From Mesorhabditis belari (taxonomy: Eukaryota; Nematoda; Chromadorea; Rhabditida; Rhabditidae): 64,000 bases of DNA. Location of the stretch: positions 1-64,000 of the forward strand of contig CAUEEP010000867.1 in the NCBI GenBank assembly GCA_958450365.1, given 5' to 3'. The position numbers and the translations under genes were made by a program. Shown here piece by piece: positions 61,501 through 64,000 of this stretch. How positions within the stretch are numbered: position 1 is the first letter of the stretch; each line of letters opens with the position of its first letter. The notes under the pieces were generated by a model. That model was not told where the DNA came from, searched no databases, and worked only from the letters and a program-made list of their open reading frames with translations.

Positions 61501-63784
61501 TTCGGCGGTCGCATAGTCATTGAGTTGAGCTGAAATTACTGATAAGCTGATAAAATTACTAGAAACTACTAAAGCTAAAGTTGTAAAGACTGTATAGAGT
61601 CAGAATCTTAATAATAAATTCAAGCTTTTAACTAAGAAATTGATGAATTTAGTCAGCCGGAAAAGTTGTTTAAAGTACAAAGTACAGTTGTTCAAGGTAC
61701 AAAGAAGCTAGAGCTCGAAAGACAAAGAAAATCGATCTATTTATCAAGTAAAATCATGCTTTTAGCTGTTAGAATGGATAAAGTGCCTAAAGCTAAAGAT
61801 TCTAAAGCTAGATTCTAAAGCTAGATTCTCAGCTAAAGATTCTAAAGCTAGATTCTGAAGCTAAAGATTTTAAAGCTAGATTCTGAAGCTAAAGATTCTA
61901 AAGCTAAGGATTCTGAAGCTAGATTCTGAAGCTAAAGATTCTAAAGCTAGATTCTAAAGCTAAAGATTCTAAAGAATAGATAATTAGATAAGAAACATTT
62001 CTGAAAGCACTCCTCCACAAGATGTGATTTGATAAAGCTCGACTGCCAGATAAGGCTGACATCATGTTCTCAGAAAGTTGTTGCTCAGCGCTTGCCATTG
62101 TCTAAAATTCATTGTCTTCATTGTCTAAAAGAAGTTAACTTTAAAACTGTTTAGTTAACTATTTAGTTAACTGCTTAGTTAATTGCTTAGTTAACTGCTT
62201 AGTTAATTGCTTAGTTAACTGCTTAGTTAACTATTTAGTTAATTGCTTAGTTAACTGTTTAGTTAACTGTTTAGTTAACTGTTTAGTTAACTGTTTAACA
62301 AATAAAAAAACCCATTCACTTTTTAGATTTATTAATTCGGAATGTAAAACTCTAGAAAAAACTGAATCTAATTTTGTTCATGGCTAATTTTGAACGAGAT
62401 TTTGAACGAGTGTACTTTAGAAGCTCATAACTTTTTTCAGAGATCATATTTCTATTAACTTCTTTTATAGTTAAATAAAGAATCTTTCAAGCTTTTAGAT
62501 GATATCAAATAGAGCTCAAGAAAACAAAGATTTGACTAAATTAGCTTAATCTAAAGTCCCATCTGCCATCCAAAGTGCCATCTAGACTTTAAAACCTCAT
62601 AACTTTTTTCAGAGCTCATATTTCTATTAACTTCTTTTATAGTTAAATAAAGAATCTTTTAGGCTTTTAGATGATATCAAATAGAGGCCAAGAAAACAAA
62701 GATTTGACTAAATTAGATTAATCCAAAGTGTCATCCGATCAATCCAATCTGAATCAATCGAATCTTGACATTTTTTTTTCGATTTTCGCTATCTTTCGTA
62801 AGCTTCAAGTGTTCTTTATTCAATTATAATAAAACTTAACAATAACATCTCTCTCTAGATAACATTCTGAACCTTAAAGCCATTCGATTAATGCTTAAAT
62901 TGAAGAAACAACACTGACAAACAACGTCAAAATTTACCACGGGCATCAGACGGCCTGTGATGTGACTTTGCATTTTCTGTAGAATATATTTGTTTAGTTT
63001 TTTTGAATAATATGTAAATAGATGAAGATTTAGATGATTTAGATGATTTAGATGAAGATTTTGATAGATTTAGATGATTTAGATGGTTTAGGTGAAGATT
63101 TAGATGCTTTAGATGATTTAGATGATTTAGATGAAGATTTAGATAGATTTAGATGATTTAGGTGAAGATTTAAATGATTTAAATGAAGATTTAGATGCTT
63201 TAGATGAAGATTTAAATGATTTAGATAGATTTAGATGAAGACTTAGATGATTTAGATGAAGACTTAGATAGATTTAGACGATTTAGAGGAAGATTTAGAT
63301 AGATTTGGATGATTTAGATGAAGATTTAGATGATTTAGAGGACGACTTAGATAGATTTAGACGATTTAGAGGAAGATTTAGATGCTTTAGATGAAGATTT
63401 AGATAGATTTAGATGATTTAAATGAAGATTTAGATAGATTTAGATAGATTTAGATATAGATATTCTTTAGTTTTCCATAACAGACCGGTATTTGCAGAAC
63501 GGGCTCAGTGGCTTGTCGAGACATTCCTCCACTCCCAACTCGAGTCTTGGTGGCCGGCACGGGACGACGTCTGGTCTAAAATAAGTCAAAGAAGCTATTA
63601 TCTATCTATTCATCTATCTATTGCCTATCTATTTGTCTATCTATTACCTATCATTTTCTCTATAAAACTAACCCTGAACTTCTTTAAAAAAGCGTTGTAT
63701 TTTTGGCGAAACTCGTGACTTGTGTAATTTGATCGATAGGCGTTTCCCATCAGTTTCTCGATCGCCATCCCGATATGGGGTAAT
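42271..63784 (-). CDS. TRPM-family cation channel (5' end outside window)
   Basis: Thirty-six consecutive exons on the minus strand stay in phase from 63784 to the stop at 42271, giving about 1204 codons. They encode, in order, the melastatin-homology region, linker, six membrane helices, the pore ([12 protein letters not shown]), a TRP helix ([10 protein letters not shown]), a coiled coil and a long polar tail. TRPM proteins are tetrameric plasma-membrane channels. The GE..A.EID filter is of the type found in divalent-permeable TRPM3/6/7 relatives. The gene ends without a kinase or NUDT9-like domain, as in the nematode TRPMs (GON-2, GTL-1, GTL-2); which orthologue it is cannot be told. The N-terminal nucleotide-binding (SLOG-type) part should lie beyond 64000. 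Coding DNA is about 3.6 kb in 21.5 kb. Details are in the segment entries. Confidence 0.96.
42475..42570. repeat. TRPM last-intron arrays (ctgtactttgtgttgta; aaagaccacggaactttc)
   Basis: About five 17 bp units here, and a second array of nine 18 bp units (aaagaccacggaactttc) at 42838-42995 in the same intron. Confidence 0.93.
43440..43805. repeat. TRPM intron array, 10 bp (agctttgtac)
   Basis: About 36 units of agctttgtac and aactttgtac, filling the 393 bp intron 43434-43826 nearly from splice site to splice site. Confidence 0.97.
44050..44195. repeat. TRPM intron array (ccacaaataggcattgaaac)
   Basis: Four units of about 30 bp (ccacaaataggcattgaaac plus ttccaact). Confidence 0.9.
44637..44880. 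mobile_element. Miniature inverted-repeat element inside (gata)n, TRPM intron
   Basis: tacagtactggacaatgaaa at 44637 and its inverted copy (tttcattgtccagtagtgta) ending 44880. Both arms continue to cgatcgtcactttcgc-like sequence and gtaactccct. The element splits a gatagata microsatellite, giving TA at both edges. About 244 bp, with no coding capacity. A Tc1/mariner-type MITE is likely from the TA site. Confidence 0.85.
45055..45145. repeat. TRPM intron array (ggatct)n
   Basis: 6 bp units ggatct with aaattggatct variants. A second small array, gaccagcttta, lies at 45310-45345. Confidence 0.93.
45735..46012. repeat. TRPM intron array (gtagccaggctaggcctata)
   Basis: About thirteen units of 20 bp alternating aggcctata and aagcctaca. 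Confidence 0.93.
46091..46155 (+). pseudogene. tRNA-like pseudogene in TRPM intron
   Basis: gtagctcagtggtagagcata gives a perfect D-arm/A-box and ggattcgagtccc a B-box core, correctly spaced. The anticodon and acceptor stems do not pair. It is a decayed tRNA or tRNA-derived element. Confidence 0.5.
46565..46806. repeat. TRPM intron array, 12 bp (ggctttggcctt)
   Basis: About twenty units alternating ggctttggcctt, ggctttggtctt and ggctttagcttt. Open in two frames as Leu/Ala or Gly/Phe repeats. Confidence 0.96.
46890..46962 (+). tRNA. tRNA-Lys (anticodon CTT)
   Basis: A 73-base cloverleaf. The acceptor GCCCGGT pairs with ATCGGGC (one G-T). The D-arm is GCTC...GAGC, the anticodon stem CCAGA/TCTGG with loop CTCTTAA (anticodon CTT at 46923-46925), and the T-arm GCGGG/CCCGC with loop TTCGAGC. 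There is no intron and no encoded CCA. The A and B box promoters are intact, so it is probably functional. It lies antisense within a TRPM intron. Confidence 0.95.
47191..48241 (-). CDS. TRPM exons for TRP helix and following segment
   Basis: Exon 48178-48241 gives [20 protein letters not shown], and exon 47191-47280 gives [20 protein letters not shown] followed by IKYIRW. Together they match the TRPM block NxxF..V....QIWKFQRYxL....ERPVLPPPL. Confidence 0.95.
47380..48088. repeat. TRPM intron array, 13 bp (agtaagcggctag)
   Basis: About 54 units alternating agtaagcggctag and agtaagtggctct, with a higher-order repeat that includes aagggactag about every 220 bp. Confidence 0.96.
48618..48985. 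repeat. TRPM intron array, 27 bp (gggaagtgcttctacttccc...)
   Basis: About fourteen units of 24-27 bp. Each unit contains a small hairpin (gggaagtgcttctacttccc). Confidence 0.95.
49166..49378. mobile_element. Fold-back MITE copy (gccattggcaatcc family)
   Basis: Inverted arms of about 65 bp: cctctttgccattggcaatc...ctcggtgttgggctg and its complement near the right end (caacgccaag...gattgccaatggccaaaggg). It is the same family as the cluster at 58054-58830. Confidence 0.8.
49995..50160. repeat. TRPM intron array (ttaaaaaccg)
   Basis: About fifteen degenerate 10-11 bp units of ttaaaaaccgt/ttaaaaatcgt. Confidence 0.9.
50194..51898 (-). CDS. TRPM exons for S5, pore and S6
   Basis: Exons: 51786-51898 (S5 [20 protein letters not shown]), 51545-51621 (pore helix and filter, [20 protein letters not shown], then QCGDD) and 50194-50359 (an extracellular loop with an NHT glycosylation sequon and Cys, then S6 [20 protein letters not shown] and IAIF). 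The two extracellular cysteines after the filter are conserved in TRPM. The donor of the pore exon (GACG|gtcagc) is weak but is the only one that preserves phase. Confidence 0.95.
50395..51320. repeat. TRPM intron array, 8 bp-based (aagaatcc/aggactcc)
   Basis: A 0.93 kb array of the 8 bp units aagaatcc, aggactcc, aagactcc and aagaatca. Higher-order blocks of about 56-64 bp recur at 50610-50900. Non-coding despite long open frames. Confidence 0.97.
51650..51785. repeat. TRPM intron array (agtactaggat)
   Basis: Units of agtaccaggag and agtactaggat, then agtactctac...gttagtactctac immediately beside the donor at 51785. Confidence 0.9.
52040..52330. repeat. TRPM intron array, 20 bp (actgtaataagtactggtgt)
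   Basis: About fourteen units of 20 bp with gtgttgg and gtgctgg variants. Confidence 0.94.
52437..54804 (-). CDS. TRPM exons for helices S1-S4
   Basis: Exons: 54683-54804 ([15 protein letters not shown] ... [11 protein letters not shown], the start of S1), 53429-53507 ([20 protein letters not shown]2), 53219-53343 ([20 protein letters not shown], then S3 [15 protein letters not shown]) and 52437-52557 ([21 protein letters not shown]4, then [11 protein letters not shown]). YEFYxAPxxxFW and LGPYxxMxGKM are close to invariant in TRPM. Confidence 0.95.
52616..52826. mobile_element. Fold-back element in TRPM intron
   Basis: Arms of about 50 bp: ttgatttgtctgtttgattg...gtacaatgg and its inverted copy ccattgtac...caatcaaaccgacaaatcca, with about 95 bp between. 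Non-autonomous. Confidence 0.85.
52840..53216. repeat. TRPM intron array (agctaacagct), starting at a splice donor
   Basis: About 35 units of 10-11 bp (agctaac, agcttac, agcttag). On the coding strand the donor of exon 53219-53343 reads gtaagctgtaagctgta..., so the array unit contains the 5' splice site. Confidence 0.95.
53600..54432. repeat. TRPM intron array, 30 bp with 120 bp higher-order unit
   Basis: About 28 units of 30 bp (ctaaggctttaggccattgt plus ctaggccaag). Variants recur every four units (120 bp) in two separate blocks, one with tgttttccag and one with tgcttcaggg. Confidence 0.96.
54920..57953 (-). CDS. TRPM pre-membrane segment and linker exons
   Basis: Exons: 57839-57953 ([20 protein letters not shown], the conserved block before the TRPM linker), 57216-57305 (Ser/Asp-rich), 56812-56892 ([19 protein letters not shown]), 56387-56486 (basic, [15 protein letters not shown]), 56240-56323 ([15 protein letters not shown]), 55493-55593 ([20 protein letters not shown]) and 54920-54952 ([11 protein letters not shown]). 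This part is low-complexity and variable in TRPM channels. RRTS and RRKNS are possible basophilic kinase sites. Phases agree at every junction. Confidence 0.85.
55128..55440. repeat. TRPM intron array (tacttgtact / agtaccagtaca)
   Basis: About 310 bp of 6-bp-based units. The first half reads tgtactt and the second half agtacaag, so the two halves are inverted relative to each other around 55245 and can fold back. Confidence 0.93.
55629..56205 (-). repeat. Interstitial telomere-type tract (GCCTAA)n in TRPM intron
   Basis: About 575 bp of gcctaa with gcctca, gccaaa and gcgaaa variants, the largest such tract here. Variant density is lowest in the centre and highest at the right end. It occupies almost all of the 646 bp intron 55594-56239. 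Confidence 0.97.
56498..56560. repeat. TRPM intron array (ttgtacataa)
   Basis: Six identical 10 bp units starting 11 bases from the exon at 56387-56486. Confidence 0.95.
56950..57200. repeat. TRPM intron array, 17 bp (aatagctggctttgaac)
   Basis: About fifteen units of 17 bp with tatg and ttgc variants. Confidence 0.96.
57325..57812. repeat. TRPM intron array, 10 bp (tgctgtagtc)
   Basis: About 48 units of tgctgtagtc, tactgtagtc and taccgtagtc. It fills most of the 533 bp intron. Confidence 0.96.
58054..58830. mobile_element. Cluster of fold-back MITE copies in TRPM intron
   Basis: Three full copies and two partial copies of the same roughly 190-210 bp palindromic element (left edges near 58054, 58275, 58415, 58622 and 58795). 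Each is bounded by gccattggcaatcc-type ends and contains tcggtgttgggttgtccaat and its inverse. Copies are linked by cttttatacgcgctccgccc. Some copies share internal deletions, so part of the cluster arose by tandem duplication. Confidence 0.82.
58936..63784 (-). CDS. TRPM exons 1-10 seen here: melastatin-homology region
   Basis: Exons: 63673-63784 ([19 protein letters not shown]), 63486-63575, 62938-62976, 61997-62101 (donor weak), 61463-61529, 60872-61026 ([29 protein letters not shown]), 59549-59646 ([18 protein letters not shown]), 59265-59334 ([19 protein letters not shown]), 59078-59169 ([19 protein letters not shown]) and 58936-58986 ([16 protein letters not shown]). The [18 protein letters not shown], ELLDxxYxxDxxxAxxLLTYEL and W.N.TCLxLAV runs are characteristic of the helical MHR3/4 region of TRPM. 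The exon at 61997-62101 and the two small ones before it are less certain because they match no conserved block. Confidence 0.9.
59355..59522. repeat. TRPM intron array (gtactgtgtact / gtactgtagagt)
   Basis: Alternating 7 bp gtactgt and 11 bp gtactgtagag units. It fills the 214 bp intron 59335-59548. Confidence 0.95.
59754..60094. repeat. TRPM intron array, 13 bp (agtcagccagact), perfectly uniform
   Basis: About 26 units of agtcagccagact with no visible variant. It is by far the most homogeneous array of the window. Confidence 0.98.
60100..60380. repeat. Degenerate array (caggtctaaattcagg)
   Basis: Irregular units with caggtc, ccagatccaag and gaagccagg. Older and diverged compared with the neighbouring 13 bp array. 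Confidence 0.75.
60446..60530 (-). pseudogene. tRNA-like pseudogene in TRPM intron
   Basis: The minus strand has tagctcaatggtagagca (D-arm, A box), then a damaged anticodon arm and a T-arm-like gagggtttaattcctc. The acceptor arms do not pair. Confidence 0.45.
60650..60850. repeat. (gaaag)n purine tract and aatcctggctac array
   Basis: A gaaagaaaggaag tract at 60655-60735, then five units of aatcctggctac at 60797-60850, ending near the donor at 60871. Confidence 0.9.
61257..61412. repeat. TRPM intron array (ggctctagatttggctctag...)
   Basis: A nested array: 14 bp ggctctagatttgg within a higher-order unit of about 45 bp that also includes atccagaa. Confidence 0.95.
61780..61980. repeat. TRPM intron array (gattctaaagcta)
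   Basis: About fifteen 13 bp units of gattctaaagcta and gattctgaagcta. Confidence 0.94.
62140..62300. repeat. TRPM intron array (gcttagttaact)
   Basis: About thirteen 12 bp units of gcttagttaact and gtttagttaact. Confidence 0.95.
62400..62735. repeat. ~190 bp tandem duplication in TRPM intron
   Basis: ctcataacttttttcagagatcat...gatttgactaaattag occurs at about 62427-62545 and again at 62595-62720 with about 6 differences. Confidence 0.88.
63015..63465. repeat. TRPM intron array, 9-12 bp (gatttagat)
   Basis: A 450 bp array of gatttagat and gaagatttagat with irregular order. Confidence 0.96.
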
Positions 63785-63824
63785 CTAATAGATAAAAGGA
63801 TTTAATTAAATCTGTAATATGGAG

Positions 63825-64000
63825 ATTAGAGATGAGATCTTAGATCTTAGCTCTTAGATCTTAGATCTTAGATCTTAGCTCTTAGATCTTAGATCTTAGA
63901 TCTTAGATCTTAGATCTTAGCTCTTAGATCTTAGATCTTAGATCTTAGCTCTTAGCTCTTAGATCTTAGCTCTTAGATCTTAGATCTTAGATCTTAGCTC
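63825..64000. repeat. Array (agatctt/agctctt), cut by window edge
   Basis: 7 bp units agatctt and agctctt continue off the right edge. They start 40 bp upstream of the TRPM exon 63673-63784, again inside an intron. Confidence 0.96.

Overview
The window looks like a nematode nuclear chromosome. Four things point that way: telomere-type TTAGGC tracts, short introns ending in TTTCAG with GTAAGT/GTGAGT donors, nematode-style seven-transmembrane (7TM) chemoreceptor exons, and many decayed mariner transposons with TA target sites. No bacterial or viral genes and no CRISPR were seen. All exon structures were read by eye from splice sites, reading phase and protein pattern. I ran no search or gene finder.

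Layout. 0-20 kb: fragments of chemoreceptor-like genes (plus strand 1.55-4.51, 14.17-15.16 and 17.88-19.51 kb; minus strand 7.18-9.90 kb), separated by tandem arrays and two mariner copies. 20-31 kb: mariner relics (21.0, 25.1-27.1, 27.5, 29.8-30.7, 30.9 kb), a LINE 3' end, a fold-back element and a minus-strand membrane-protein gene (24.68-29.21 kb). 31-37 kb: a plus-strand paralogue of that gene, running into an inverted duplicate of the 9.5-10.8 kb region that carries telomere repeats inside a mariner. 37.6-40.1 kb: two clear small genes, a seven-exon gene for a 332-residue protein I do not recognise and a two-exon gene for a putative 74-residue secreted peptide. 42.27-63.78 kb and beyond the right edge: one large minus-strand TRPM-family cation channel gene. 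I could follow 36 consecutive in-phase exons, about 1204 codons, to its stop. A tRNA-Lys(CTT) gene lies in one of its introns.

The most striking property is the non-coding DNA. Almost every TRPM intron longer than about 200 bp carries its own private minisatellite of 5-30 bp units, one of them a roughly 570 bp TTAGGC tract. Nearly every mariner copy is also broken by a different tandem array. In one receptor gene the array unit is the exon/intron junction itself, giving many tandem copies of a 5' splice site. Together with a 1.2 kb inverted duplication, a copied piece of receptor exon and several fold-back elements, this suggests frequent break repair by templated or telomeric patching. That mechanism is inference.
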